Shown here in pieces: positions 16,613-24,761 of a DNA stretch of 64,000 bases. The notes beneath the pieces were generated by a model, which saw only the letters and a program-made list of their open reading frames with translations, searched no databases and was not told where the DNA came from. Where the stretch lies: the NCBI RefSeq assembly GCF_040215105.1, contig NZ_CP157875.1, forward strand, positions 3,215,501 through 3,279,500, in the 5' to 3' direction. Origin of the DNA: Aeromonas veronii. Its GTDB lineage: Bacteria > Pseudomonadota > Gammaproteobacteria > Enterobacterales > Aeromonadaceae. Each line of letters opens with the position of its first letter. Position 1 is the first letter of the stretch. A program made the position numbers and the translations under genes.

Positions 16613-17653
16613 ATGTTGATCGAGAAAACACTGCTTGAGCAATTCAACATCAATGAGATCGAAATCCAACGCCGGATGGAGCTCTTCAAACTGACTCCGG
16701 GTGAGCTGGATCTGCTCGCCGCACAGCAACCCATCATCGAGCGAAACCTTGAGGCCATCGTGGCCAAGTTTTATGACCAGCAAACGGAGTTCGATGAAAT
16801 CGCGCTGCTCATCGGTGATTCAGATACTCTGCAGCGGCTACGCAGTGCTCAGCGGCGCTATATCCAGGATCTCTTCTCGGGCCATTATGACAACAACTAC
16901 GTCAACAGCCGGCTGCGCATCGGCCTGGTCCACAAGCGGATCGGGGTCGAACCCAAGCTCTATCTCTCCGCCAGCTGTACCCTCAAATACCTGATTGAAG
17001 ATGTGCTGGCCGAGCACATGAGCAACCAGACCGACCTGCCGCTGGTACTGCGAGCCCTCGACAAGCTGATCAGCTTCGATACCGCTCTGGTGTTTGACAC
17101 CTACATCGGCACCCTGCTGAGCGCGGTCGAGAACGCCAAGAAGCGGATGGAAACCTATGCTCGCGAGCTGGAGGAGAAGTCCAAGATCCTGAGTGCCCAT
17201 GCGGAACGAGACCCCCTCACCGAGCTCTACAACAAACGGGCCATGCAGCGCACCATTGTTCGCGAACTCAATGCCGCCATCCGCCGCAAGAGCTTCCTGT
17301 CAGTCATCTACATCGACGTGAACAAGTTCAAGTTCATCAATGACACCTTCGGTCATGCGAAGGGAGATGAGGTCCTGCAGACCCTGGGACAGGCCATCAC
17401 CGAGAGCTGCCGCGTGTCGGACTTCCCCTGCCGGATCGGTGGGGACGAGTTCTGCGTCATCCTGCCGGAGGCGAGCAAGGCCACCGCCCTGCATATCAGC
17501 GATCGCATCGAGGCCGCCTTCACCACCGCCTACCCCGAGTACTCCGTCAGCATCGGCATCTGCGTGACCGGCAATGAGAAATTCGTCACCGCCAACGAGC
17601 TCATCGAGGGGGCAGACAAGGCGATGTACGAGGCCAAGCAGCAATCCAGCTGA
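16613..17653 (+). CDS. Globin-coupled sensor diguanylate cyclase
   Basis: 346-residue cytosolic signalling enzyme. Residues about 10-170 form a protoglobin heme domain whose proximal ligand should be H107 in GLVHKRIGVEP. A coiled linker (EELEEKSK, about 172-196) leads to a GGDEF domain with DPLTELYNKR (200-209) and an intact active site RIGGDEF (276-280). An inhibitory-site motif RVSD (267-270) lies exactly five residues before it, so product inhibition by cyclic-di-GMP is expected. Oxygen or NO binding to heme would thus set cyclic-di-GMP levels and motility. ATG 16613 follows GAGG. It is similar in design to DosC and other globin-coupled cyclases. Confidence 0.92.
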   Translation: MLIEKTLLEQFNINEIEIQRRMELFKLTPGELDLLAAQQPIIERNLEAIVAKFYDQQTEFDEIALLIGDSDTLQRLRSAQRRYIQDLFSGHYDNNYVNSRLRIGLVHKRIGVEPKLYLSASCTLKYLIEDVLAEHMSNQTDLPLVLRALDKLISFDTALVFDTYIGTLLSAVENAKKRMETYARELEEKSKILSAHAERDPLTELYNKRAMQRTIVRELNAAIRRKSFLSVIYIDVNKFKFINDTFGHAKGDEVLQTLGQAITESCRVSDFPCRIGGDEFCVILPEASKATALHISDRIEAAFTTAYPEYSVSIGICVTGNEKFVTANELIEGADKAMYEAKQQSS

Positions 17654-17671
17654 GGGTTTCCTTCACCCGCC

Positions 17672-17709
17672 AAAACAAATGCCGCTCCCGGGGGAGCGGC
17701 ATTGTTGTT
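17672..17709. terminator. Bidirectional terminator
   Basis: AATGCCGCTCC and GGAGCGGCATT with a four-base loop, lying between the convergent diguanylate cyclase and GNAT genes. T-rich tracts occur on both sides. Confidence 0.75.
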
Positions 17710-17735
17710 CACGGGGTCCTGAGTGCGCCGAGGCG

Positions 17736-18242
17736 CTACTCCTCTTCCATCTCGTCAAACAGGGGATGATAGAGCACCTCCCCGGCCAGGCCCGCGAGGC
17801 CGCCCGGTTGCAGCTCCATCGCCATGAAGCAGTCGGCGGGCACCTCATAGATGCAGTTCAAGCCGAAATCGCTGGCGGGACGAAAACCGAAGCGCGCGTA
17901 GTAGGCCGGATCCCCGAGCACCACCACCGCCTTCCAGTCCATCTCGAGAGCCGTGTCCAGCCCCTCGCGCACCAGATCCGAGCCAATCCCCTGCCCTTGC
18001 CAGTCCGGATGCACGGCCACCGGTGCCAGACCGAGCCAGGGGCCCTCCTGACCGTTGATGGTGATCGGGCTCAGCATCAGGTGCCCCATGAACTCGTACT
18101 CTTCCTCCTCGACCATGGTGACCACGGCGGCCCCGCATTCACGCAGGCGGTTGACCAGATCGGCCTCATCGGATCGGCCAAAAGCGGCGCTCACCAGCTC
18201 GTAGACGGGCAACATGTCGCCAGGACGCTCGGTTCTCAACAT
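17736..18242 (-). CDS. GNAT N-acetyltransferase (YhbS type)
   Basis: 168-residue acetyltransferase resembling YhbS. It has LGLAPVAVHPDWQGQGIGSDLVREGL (acetyl-CoA motif QGQGIG), VVVLGDPAYYARFGFRPAS, and a C-terminal QPGGLAGLAGEVLYHPLF segment typical of that subgroup. ATG 18242 has GAGGAG about ten bases upstream; the frame extends to 18386 without a better site. It probably forms its own unit. The substrate of the YhbS group is not established. Confidence 0.82.
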   Translation of the reverse strand: MLRTERPGDMLPVYELVSAAFGRSDEADLVNRLRECGAAVVTMVEEEEYEFMGHLMLSPITINGQEGPWLGLAPVAVHPDWQGQGIGSDLVREGLDTALEMDWKAVVVLGDPAYYARFGFRPASDFGLNCIYEVPADCFMAMELQPGGLAGLAGEVLYHPLFDEMEEE

Positions 18243-18398
18243 AGGGCATAACTCCTCGTACAGCAGGGGGGCCATTATTCCACACAACTGGTGCCCGACT
18301 TGAATGCCTTTATTCGAAAATGGGAGGCCGGGCTCAGGAAAACGAATGGCGACCGGGGGGATGGCCGTCCGGCCCCGCTCGTTCAACCCGGCATAGAG

Positions 18399-19646
18399 TC
18401 AGCCTTCGGCCCGCCGGGGATCCCGCAGCCCCAGCAGGTAGTCAAGTCCCTGCGCCCCCCTGTCCTTGAGCAAATAGCCCTGCCTGTGGGTCCATGACAA
18501 GGGGCCGGGCACCGCCAGCCAGGCGAGAGGATGGCATCGCAGCGCCATTCCCCGCCTTCCCGCCGCATCCAGCCCGGTGGCCCACGCCGGGAGCGGCTCG
18601 GTCACAAACAGCGCCAACGCGAGGCAAGGGCCCGCTGGCCCTGCCTCATCATGCACTATGGCCACCGCCACCTCTTCCCTCGCCAGCAGCATCGCCAGTT
18701 CGTCACCCATCTCCTCGGGCAGCACCGGCCTGTTGTCCAGCCGCCAGTGGCTCAGCTCACCCTCCTGCTCATCCGTTCCAGCCCTTGTCCCGCAGTGATG
18801 CATGCCTATCTTGGCCATCACCCGGCCGGAGGCGAGATTGCCCGGCATGTGGCGGGCCGTCAGGGCGGGCAAGTGCAACTGCTCGAACGCAAATGACTTG
18901 ACCAGGCTCGCCGCCCGGGTGGCGAGCCCCTGCCCCTGCCAGGGGACCCCCACCCACCAGGCCAGCTCCCCGTTCCAGTGCAGGGAGATGACCCCGAGCA
19001 AGGGGGCGAGTTCCGGGCCGCATGGCAGACTCAGCGCCCAGGCTCGGCCAAGGCCGAGGGCGGCCTTGCGCCCACTCAGGGCCAGCCAGTCCCGGGCCGC
19101 CTCCGGCGGATAGGGGTGGGGAATGTTGAGGGTATAGCGGGCGATCGCGGCGTCGGCGCAATAGTGCAGGATCTCGGCCTCATCCTCGGGCCGCAGGGGG
19201 CGCAGCACCAGGGCTTTCACCCCTGCGGACTCACGCAGCAACGGGATCGACAACCGTCTGGCGAGCAGCCGTTGCAGCACCTCGGCCAGATCGTCGTCGG
19301 GGCCCAGCATCAGATCCGCCCCTACGGGCCCCAGGGTGAGCAGGCCGCTCTCCTTGGCCAGGGTCAGCAGGGCGCTGGAGGCGCTGATCAGGATCTGGTG
19401 GCTCGGATCCGCCGCCATCAGCGGGGCTTCGTCCCCGTCTAGCCAGGCGGCGAGGAGATCGCTGGCAAAGAGAATGCCATCGGGCGGACAGGCGGCCCAG
19501 CGGCTCAGCGCAGGGGACGCTGCCCCCGTTCCCCGCCCTGTCCGGCGGCTTTGCAGCAGCTGCCAGCCATGGCCTTGCGCCTGCCAGGCCTGCAATGCCT
19601 CTTGCCAGTGGGGCTGCCAGAGCCCCCCTTCAATCAATAATTCCAT
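18399..19646 (-). CDS. Large GNAT-containing protein with unrecognised flanking domains
   Basis: 415-residue protein. A RimJ/RimL-type GNAT domain occupies about residues 148-305, with LRPLRPEDEAEILHY at its start, WWVGVPWQGQGLATRAASL as the acetyl-CoA motif and NLASGRVMAKIGM near its end. The first ~145 residues and the last ~105 match nothing I know; both are Leu/Ala/Trp-rich and the C-terminal part contains TGLDAAGRRGMALRCHPLAW. Usual RimJ-like enzymes are about 180 residues. The ATG at 19646 sits against GGGGGGAGG. It could be a fusion or a multi-domain acetyltransferase; the function is unknown. Confidence 0.7.
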   Translation of the reverse strand: MELLIEGGLWQPHWQEALQAWQAQGHGWQLLQSRRTGRGTGAASPALSRWAACPPDGILFASDLLAAWLDGDEAPLMAADPSHQILISASSALLTLAKESGLLTLGPVGADLMLGPDDDLAEVLQRLLARRLSIPLLRESAGVKALVLRPLRPEDEAEILHYCADAAIARYTLNIPHPYPPEAARDWLALSGRKAALGLGRAWALSLPCGPELAPLLGVISLHWNGELAWWVGVPWQGQGLATRAASLVKSFAFEQLHLPALTARHMPGNLASGRVMAKIGMHHCGTRAGTDEQEGELSHWRLDNRPVLPEEMGDELAMLLAREEVAVAIVHDEAGPAGPCLALALFVTEPLPAWATGLDAAGRRGMALRCHPLAWLAVPGPLSWTHRQGYLLKDRGAQGLDYLLGLRDPRRAEG

Positions 19647-19812
19647 CCTCCCCCCAGGTGCGTGCCGCGATGAGCCGGTGCATAACCGTGATCGGGTGGC
19701 GCCGCCACGACCGTCCCATGACGGGCAGCATGGCTGACTGCTAACTGACTGTTAACCCACATCTTAATCATGGTTAAACGGCATACCCCATGAAAAAATG
19801 CCATATGTCTGC

Positions 19813-19828
19813 CTTGATGGGAGTCACA
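19813..19828 (+). promoter_or_regulatory. CRP-like site upstream of DUF3100 operon
   Basis: CTTGA-N6-TCACA matches eight of ten positions of the CRP consensus TGTGA-N6-TCACA. It is about 90 bases upstream of the first gene. This is a weak, single-site call. Confidence 0.3.
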
Positions 19829-19917
19829 TTAATGGGGTCTCTGCCTTTCTATCATGGCCATATCATGCACCACCAGCGCGGGTTCATGAATAACCATGCA
19901 TAACAAGAGAAAAGACT

Positions 19918-20736
19918 ATGCAGCAAACCACTCCCCTCAAGACGGTGTTAGTCAGTACCCTGGCGACCGCCCTGCTGATCTTCGTGGCCCAGTATCTGAT
20001 TGGAAAACAGGAGATCAGGATCGGCATCGCCATCATCCCCATTTTGCCCATGTTGTTTGCCGTCATCATCGGCATGATCGTCTCCGCCAAACCGGTCAAG
20101 GATCGCATCCCCGGCTGGAAGAAGCTCTTCACCGAGAAAGAAGAAGGCTTCTGCGGCAAGATGGTGGGCTTTAGCCTGCTGATCCTCGGCACCCAGTATG
20201 CCGGCATGATCATCCCCAACCTCAAGATGATCCTGAGTGTCGGGGTCCCTCTCTTCCTGCAGGAGATAGGCAACCTGCTGCCCATTCTCATCGCCATCCC
20301 GCTGGCGGTGAAGTTCGGTTTCGGCCGCCGCGCCATCGGTGCCTGCTCCTCCATCAGCCGTGAACCCTCGGTCGCCGTCATTCAGAGCAAGTTCGGTACC
20401 GGCTCCCAGGAGTACATCGGCGTGCTCGCCATCTACCTGTGCGGCTCCGTCATCGGCACCCTCTGGTTCAGCGTGCTCGGCAGCATAGCGCCGCTGACCG
20501 GCCTGCATCCCCTGGCTCTCGCCGCCGGTTCCGGGGTCGGTTCGGGCTCCATGCTGAGCGCCGCCTCCGGTGCCCTCATCAACGGTCTGGACGAGGCACT
20601 GGCCCAGCAGGTGCTGAGCATCGCCGCCGCCTCCAACCTGCTCTCATCGGCCCTCGGCGCCCTCTCCCTCACCTATCTGGGACTACCCCTTGCCGAGAAG
20701 ATCTTCGCCATCTCTGCCAAAGGAGAACAAGCATGA
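19918..20736 (+). CDS. DUF3100 family membrane protein, putative transporter
   Basis: 272-residue inner-membrane protein with about eight hydrophobic segments and conserved polar stretches FGRRAIGACSSISREPS and GSGVGSGSMLSAASGAL, which look like substrate- or ion-binding loops. It belongs to the DUF3100 family, whose function is not established. The next gene starts in its stop codon (ATGA) with AAGGAGA upstream, and an M20 hydrolase follows, so it is likely the larger subunit of a two-part uptake system for an acylated or amide-linked compound. That role is inference from context. Confidence 0.75.
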   Translation: MQQTTPLKTVLVSTLATALLIFVAQYLIGKQEIRIGIAIIPILPMLFAVIIGMIVSAKPVKDRIPGWKKLFTEKEEGFCGKMVGFSLLILGTQYAGMIIPNLKMILSVGVPLFLQEIGNLLPILIAIPLAVKFGFGRRAIGACSSISREPSVAVIQSKFGTGSQEYIGVLAIYLCGSVIGTLWFSVLGSIAPLTGLHPLALAAGSGVGSGSMLSAASGALINGLDEALAQQVLSIAAASNLLSSALGALSLTYLGLPLAEKIFAISAKGEQA

Positions 20737-21182
20737 AAAGCATCGTGATGGATATGCGGTTCGTCTTCCTGGCGATCCTGCTGGCCATGTTTACCCAGAC
20801 CCTGACCACCGGCCTGCCGCTGTGGCAGATGGGGGACAGCTTCGTCGCCATGGCCCTGGTGGTGTTCGCCTCCCTGGTGGCCAAGCGCTATCTGCCCTCC
20901 TCCCTGCCGGCCTTTGCCTATGCCACCATCATCGGCATTCTCATCTGCCTGCCGGAAACCCCGGTGCGCAGCCTCTTCATCGACGCGGTGGCGAAGATCT
21001 CCTTCCTCTCCTGCTGCGTGCCGCTCTTGGCCTTCGCCGGTCTCTCCGTCGGCGGTCAGCTGGAAGAGCTCAAGAAGATGTCCTGGAAGGTGATCCTCAT
21101 CTTCATGATCGTCTCCACCTGCTGCTTCTTCGGCGCCTCGCTGGTTGCCCAACTCGGCTTCTCCATTCAAGGGATCATCTGA
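20733..21182 (+). CDS. Small membrane protein coupled to DUF3100
   Basis: 149-residue protein with four or five hydrophobic segments (about 10-25, 35-52, 58-75, 85-108, 120-145). It resembles the second half of two-component permeases, and the GLSVGGQLEELKKMSWK loop is its most polar part. It overlaps DUF3100 by four bases and the M20 gene by one base (TGATG), so all three are made together. I do not recognise a named family beyond 'small permease-like subunit'. Confidence 0.7.
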   Translation: MKSIVMDMRFVFLAILLAMFTQTLTTGLPLWQMGDSFVAMALVVFASLVAKRYLPSSLPAFAYATIIGILICLPETPVRSLFIDAVAKISFLSCCVPLLAFAGLSVGGQLEELKKMSWKVILIFMIVSTCCFFGASLVAQLGFSIQGII

Positions 21183-22363
21183 TGCACGACTACCATATCG
21201 AACCTGACCTGCTTGCCCTGCGTGACTTCAGCTGCGAGGTGCGCCACCACCTGCACAGCATTCCGGAATACTCGGGTGCCGAGTTCAAGACCTCGGCCTA
21301 CTGCCGCGCCCTGATGGAAGAGTTCGGCTACCGGATCACCGACTACCCGGGCTTCACCGGTTTTCACGGGGATCTGCACATCGACCCCAGCCTGCCCACC
21401 ATCGCGTTTCGCGCCGACATGGACGGCCTCGAGATGCACGACATGACCGAGGTGGCGTTCAAATCCACCCACGAGGGGATGGCCCACAACTGCGGCCACG
21501 ACTCCCACATGGCGATCGCACTCACCACCGCCAAGTTCCTGGCCGCCCATCAGGAGATACTCGGCTACAACCTGCGCATCATCTTCCAGATGGCGGAAGA
21601 GGACATGCGGGTGCCGGGCGCCGGCAAGATGGTGGAACTCGGCTGCATGGAGGGGGTGGACGAGGTCTATGCCCTGCACAACGACGGCGCCATGGAAACC
21701 GGCACCATCAAGTTCAACCAGGGAGTCATGTCCTCCTGGGGCTCGGCCTGGACCCTGGACGTGCACGGCATCTCCGCCCACGGCTCGACCCCCCACAAGG
21801 GGCTGGACGCCATCCGCGAGGCGGTGCGCATCATCGAAGACATGGACTACATCGTCGCCAAGCGCACCAGTCCCTTCAGCCCGGCGGTGTTTGGCTGCGG
21901 CATGATCAACGGCGGCACCATTCCCAATGCCATCGCCGATCACGTGCAGGCCCGTGGCACCATCCGCGCCATGGACGCCGAGACGGATCAGATCCTCAAA
22001 AACAGCTTCAAGGACATGGTCGCCCAGAGCGAGCTGCGCGGCTTCAAGACCAGCATGATCTACTCAGGTTACCCGGCGGTGGAGAACCACGGCGCCGCCT
22101 GTGAGCGGTTGCAGCGGGCCGCGAGCGGCGTGCTGCCCGCCGAAGGCATCAATGCCCAGGGCCAGCCCATGACCGGCAGCGAGGACTTCAGCTACATGAT
22201 CAACGCCACCCCGAACCGCATGGGCGCCATGTTCTTCCTCGGCAGCGGCTGCCAGGCCAAGGGGATCTGCAACTACCTGCATGCCAACCCCTACTACCTG
22301 GACGACGACTGCCTGCTCATTGGAGCACAGATCTTCGTCAACCTGGCGACTGGGAACGCCTGA
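21182..22363 (+). CDS. M20 family amidohydrolase / aminoacylase
   Basis: 393-residue metal-dependent hydrolase of the M20D group (hippurate hydrolase, indole-acetyl-amino-acid hydrolase type) that cleaves N-acyl amide bonds. Metal-site motifs are FRADMDGLEM, MAHNCGHDSHMA, FQMAEEDMRVPGAGKM, ALHND and the late GSEDFSYM. The dimerisation/lid region HGISAHGSTPHKGLDAI is also intact. It overlaps the upstream small membrane gene by one base, consistent with hydrolysis of the compound imported by it. Shortly downstream are two diverged copies of its own 3' end (listed separately). Confidence 0.85.
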   Translation: MHDYHIEPDLLALRDFSCEVRHHLHSIPEYSGAEFKTSAYCRALMEEFGYRITDYPGFTGFHGDLHIDPSLPTIAFRADMDGLEMHDMTEVAFKSTHEGMAHNCGHDSHMAIALTTAKFLAAHQEILGYNLRIIFQMAEEDMRVPGAGKMVELGCMEGVDEVYALHNDGAMETGTIKFNQGVMSSWGSAWTLDVHGISAHGSTPHKGLDAIREAVRIIEDMDYIVAKRTSPFSPAVFGCGMINGGTIPNAIADHVQARGTIRAMDAETDQILKNSFKDMVAQSELRGFKTSMIYSGYPAVENHGAACERLQRAASGVLPAEGINAQGQPMTGSEDFSYMINATPNRMGAMFFLGSGCQAKGICNYLHANPYYLDDDCLLIGAQIFVNLATGNA

Positions 22364-22372
22364 TAGACAAGG

Positions 22373-22479
22373 GGGGATCCGCAACTACCTGCAATGTCCA
22401 AACCCCCTGCTACCCGGATGACGACGGCCTGCTGATCGGGGCCCGGATCTTCGTCAATCTGGCGACCCGGGCGGCGTGA
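22373..22479 (+). pseudogene. Diverged copy of the M20 gene 3' end
   Basis: This non-coding stretch repeats the last ~103 bases of the M20 gene (22261-22363) starting nine bases after its stop. Shared blocks include GCAACTACCTGC, CTGCTCAT/CTGCTGAT, and GATCTTCGTCAA followed by CTGGCGAC. An extra A after ACCTGCA breaks the frame, so it cannot encode the same peptide. By eye about three quarters of positions agree. Confidence 0.8.
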
Positions 22480-22542
22480 GTACGGCCTTGAGCGGTTCGA
22501 TGCAGGGGGCAAGGCGCCTTCTGTGATCTGAACAGTATCGGC

Positions 22543-22581
22543 CATTGAACGGCGCTGGATCTTCGTCCATCCGGCAACCAT
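22543..22581 (+). repeat. Third, shorter copy of M20 gene end
   Basis: CATTGAACGG then CTGGATCTTCGTCCATCCGG repeats the stretch CATTGGAGCACAGATCTTCG of the gene end and CGGATCTTCGTCAATCTGG of the second copy. About 35-40 bases long; non-coding. Confidence 0.6.
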
Positions 22582-22605
22582 GGCAGATGAAACGCTGCCT
22601 GACAG

Positions 22606-22638
22606 CAAAAAGAGAGGCTAATGGCCTCTCTTTTTTTC
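22606..22638. terminator. Bidirectional terminator
   Basis: AAAAAGAGAGGC and GCCTCTCTTTTT around TAATG, followed by further T. It separates the M20 operon from the convergent CysB-type gene. Confidence 0.88.
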
Positions 22639-22678
22639 GTCATTGGCAGTGGTTTCATCCACTGCATGATGGGCTGGT

Positions 22679-23638
22679 TCAGAGCCAGGGCAGGGTCGAC
22701 AGATTGATGGCCGGCGCCTGGTTGATGAGGGTGAGCTGTATGGTCTCCCGGCTCACGTGGGGGGCGAAGCGGTGGATGAAGTCGTAGCTGTAGTCCCGCA
22801 GGTGTACGTGCCTGCGCAGACAGATATGAATGGTGCTGGAGGCGATCAGGTGATCGATGTTGAGGGCCACCAGGCTGCCCTTGTCCCCCTCGTCGAAGGC
22901 GGAGCTCGCGATCACCCCCACCCCCATGCCGAGACGCACATAGTGCTTGATGATGTCGGTGTCGGTGGCCGTCAGCACGATGCGGGGGCTGAGGCCATGG
23001 CGACCGAACGCCTTGTCCATCTTGGAGCGGCCTGTGAAGCCGAACACATAGGTGATGAGGGGATAACGGGCCAAGTCCGCCATGGAGAGCGGCTGACAGT
23101 CGATGAGGGGGTGGCCGTGGGGCACCACCACACTGCGCCCCCAGCGATAGCAGGGCACGGTGGCCAGCTCGTCGAACAGGTGCATGGATTCGGTGGCGAT
23201 GGCCATCTCCACGTCCCCGTTCTGCACCATCTGCGCCAGCTGGGCCGGCGCCCCCTGATGCAGGTGCAGGGTAACCTCTGGGTAGTGGCGGGAGAATCCG
23301 CTGATGGCGGTGGGCAGCTTGTAGCGTGCCATGGTATGGGTCGTCGCGATGCGCAGCGCCCCGCTGGTGGCAAGCTGCTCGCAGGAGGAGAGCTGACCAA
23401 TCTGCTCCACCTGGGCTACCACCCCCTTGGCCAGTTCCATCACCTGCTCCCCCATGGGGGTCAGGCCGATGAGGTTCTTGCCCTTGCGACTGAACAGCGC
23501 CAGCCCCAGCTCATCCTCCAGCATCTTCATCTGCTTGCTGAGGGTCGGTTGGGAAGTGTAGAGCTTTTCCGCCGTCGCCGAGATGTTGAAGTTGTTCTTC
23601 ACTATCTCGGTGAAGTTCTTGAGCCGAGCGATGTTCAT
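22679..23638 (-). CDS. LysR-type regulator of the CysB/Cbl subfamily
   Basis: 319-residue DNA-binding regulator. The N-terminal winged helix (about 1-60) shows NISATAEKLYTSQPTLSKQ, and the effector domain is CysB-like: THTMARYKLPTAISGF, LHLHQGAPAQLAQMV, TYVFGFTGRSKMD, TATDTDIIKHYVRLGMGVGV and DFIHRFAPHVSRE. CysB controls sulfur assimilation and responds to N-acetylserine, and Cbl is a paralog for sulfonates; sequence alone does not tell which this is. It starts in the pdxH stop codon (TGATG), so it is co-transcribed with pdxH and convergent with the M20 operon. Confidence 0.85.
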   Translation of the reverse strand: MNIARLKNFTEIVKNNFNISATAEKLYTSQPTLSKQMKMLEDELGLALFSRKGKNLIGLTPMGEQVMELAKGVVAQVEQIGQLSSCEQLATSGALRIATTHTMARYKLPTAISGFSRHYPEVTLHLHQGAPAQLAQMVQNGDVEMAIATESMHLFDELATVPCYRWGRSVVVPHGHPLIDCQPLSMADLARYPLITYVFGFTGRSKMDKAFGRHGLSPRIVLTATDTDIIKHYVRLGMGVGVIASSAFDEGDKGSLVALNIDHLIASSTIHICLRRHVHLRDYSYDFIHRFAPHVSRETIQLTLINQAPAINLSTLPWL

Positions 23639-24276
23639 CAGGGGGCCAGCCGCTCGATGTGCCAGCCTTCCCCTTCCCGGCTGTAGTAGAAGCGATCGTG
23701 CAGACGATGGGCCCCGCCCTGCCAGAACTCCACGGTGTCGATGACCACCCGGTAGCCCCCCCAGAAGCTCGGCAGGGGCACCTCGCCATTGGCAAACTTC
23801 TGCTTGAGTTCGAGGAACTTGGCCTCCAGCACGCCGCGGGCCGAGATGCGGGAGGACTGCTGGGAGACCCAGGCCGCGATCTGGCTGTCTTTGGGGCGGC
23901 TGTGGAAATACTTCATCACCTCCAGGGCGCCGAGCTTCTCCACCCGGCCGGTTACATGCACCTGCCTGTCCAGGGTGTGCCAGGGGAAGTGCAGGCTGAT
24001 GCGGGGGTTGCCCTCGAGCTGACCCGCCTTGCGGCTGCCCATGTTGGTGTAAAACACCATGCCCAGGGCGTCATAGTGCTTGAGCAGCACGGTACGCTGC
24101 CAGGGCTGGCCGTCCGCATCCACGGTCGCCACCACCATGGCGGTGGGGTCGCTCAGCTTGGCCTCGCAGGCCTGGGCCAACCACTTTTCAAACAGATCCA
24201 GCGGCTCGGCCGGCAGATCGGCACGGTGCAATCCCCCCTTGGTGTATTCACGGCGCAGATCGGCTACATCCATCAT
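23638..24276 (-). CDS. pdxH: Pyridoxamine 5'-phosphate oxidase
   Basis: 212-residue FMN enzyme that makes pyridoxal 5'-phosphate from pyridoxine or pyridoxamine phosphate. Motifs are RREYTKGGL, the FMN segments [19 protein letters not shown] and [23 protein letters not shown], and the C-terminal [25 protein letters not shown] and IERLAP. Complete length. ATG 24276 has GAAGGA eight bases upstream, and a second ATG follows immediately. First gene of a two-gene unit with the CysB-type regulator. Confidence 0.96.
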   Translation of the reverse strand: MMDVADLRREYTKGGLHRADLPAEPLDLFEKWLAQACEAKLSDPTAMVVATVDADGQPWQRTVLLKHYDALGMVFYTNMGSRKAGQLEGNPRISLHFPWHTLDRQVHVTGRVEKLGALEVMKYFHSRPKDSQIAAWVSQQSSRISARGVLEAKFLELKQKFANGEVPLPSFWGGYRVVIDTVEFWQGGAHRLHDRFYYSREGEGWHIERLAP

Positions 24277-24377
24277 CTTGATTTTCCTTCTCTCTTTGCC
24301 GTTGGCACGGCCATATAGGGGGCATTGTGCGACGAGCGGAGACAGGGTTCAAGCCGCATCCTCCCAAAGGGGGGCCC

Positions 24378-24406
24378 AAAAAAGCGGGGAGGCCCGTGCC
24401 TCCCCG
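24378..24406 (-). terminator. Terminator of metalloprotease-lipoprotein operon
   Basis: CGGGGAGGC and GCCTCCCCG around CCGT, followed on the minus strand by CTTTTTT. It lies about 40 bases after the lipoprotein stop. Confidence 0.88.
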
Positions 24407-24446
24407 ATCCTTGGCCCCACCGGGCCTGTCGCCGTGTCAGTTGCGG

Positions 24447-24761
24447 CTATTTTGCCGCCGGACAGTGAGCCAGCATGCGCCTGTTGTACTCGGCGGCATA
24501 GTCGCTGAGTCTGGCGTGCTCCTCTTTCTGCTCTGGCCGGATCACATCCCCCAGCCCGTCGAGATAGCGCACGCCACAGCGCGCCTTGGCACCGGCTTGC
24601 ACCTCGGCCGGAATGCCGGGGGCCACCTCGCCGCGCCCGGCCCGCACGATCAGCCGATAGTCCTGCTTGGCCAGGCTCTGCTCGATGGCCTGATCCAGGG
24701 TGTCGGCATCGGCCTGACAACCGGTGAGCAGGGTCAGCAGCAAGGCATAACAGGTCTTCAT
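24447..24761 (-). CDS. Small lipoprotein coupled to metalloprotease
   Basis: 104-residue predicted lipoprotein: MKTCYALLLTLLTGC ends in lipobox LTGC (Cys15). The mature part of about 90 residues is charged and has two further cysteines (ARCGVRYLDGLGD and LAHCPAAK). I do not recognise a family. ATG 24761 has GGAGG five bases upstream and overlaps the metalloprotease stop by four bases (ATGA), so the two are translated together. It could be a chaperone or inhibitor of the protease, but that is only context. Confidence 0.7.
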   Translation of the reverse strand: MKTCYALLLTLLTGCQADADTLDQAIEQSLAKQDYRLIVRAGRGEVAPGIPAEVQAGAKARCGVRYLDGLGDVIRPEQKEEHARLSDYAAEYNRRMLAHCPAAK

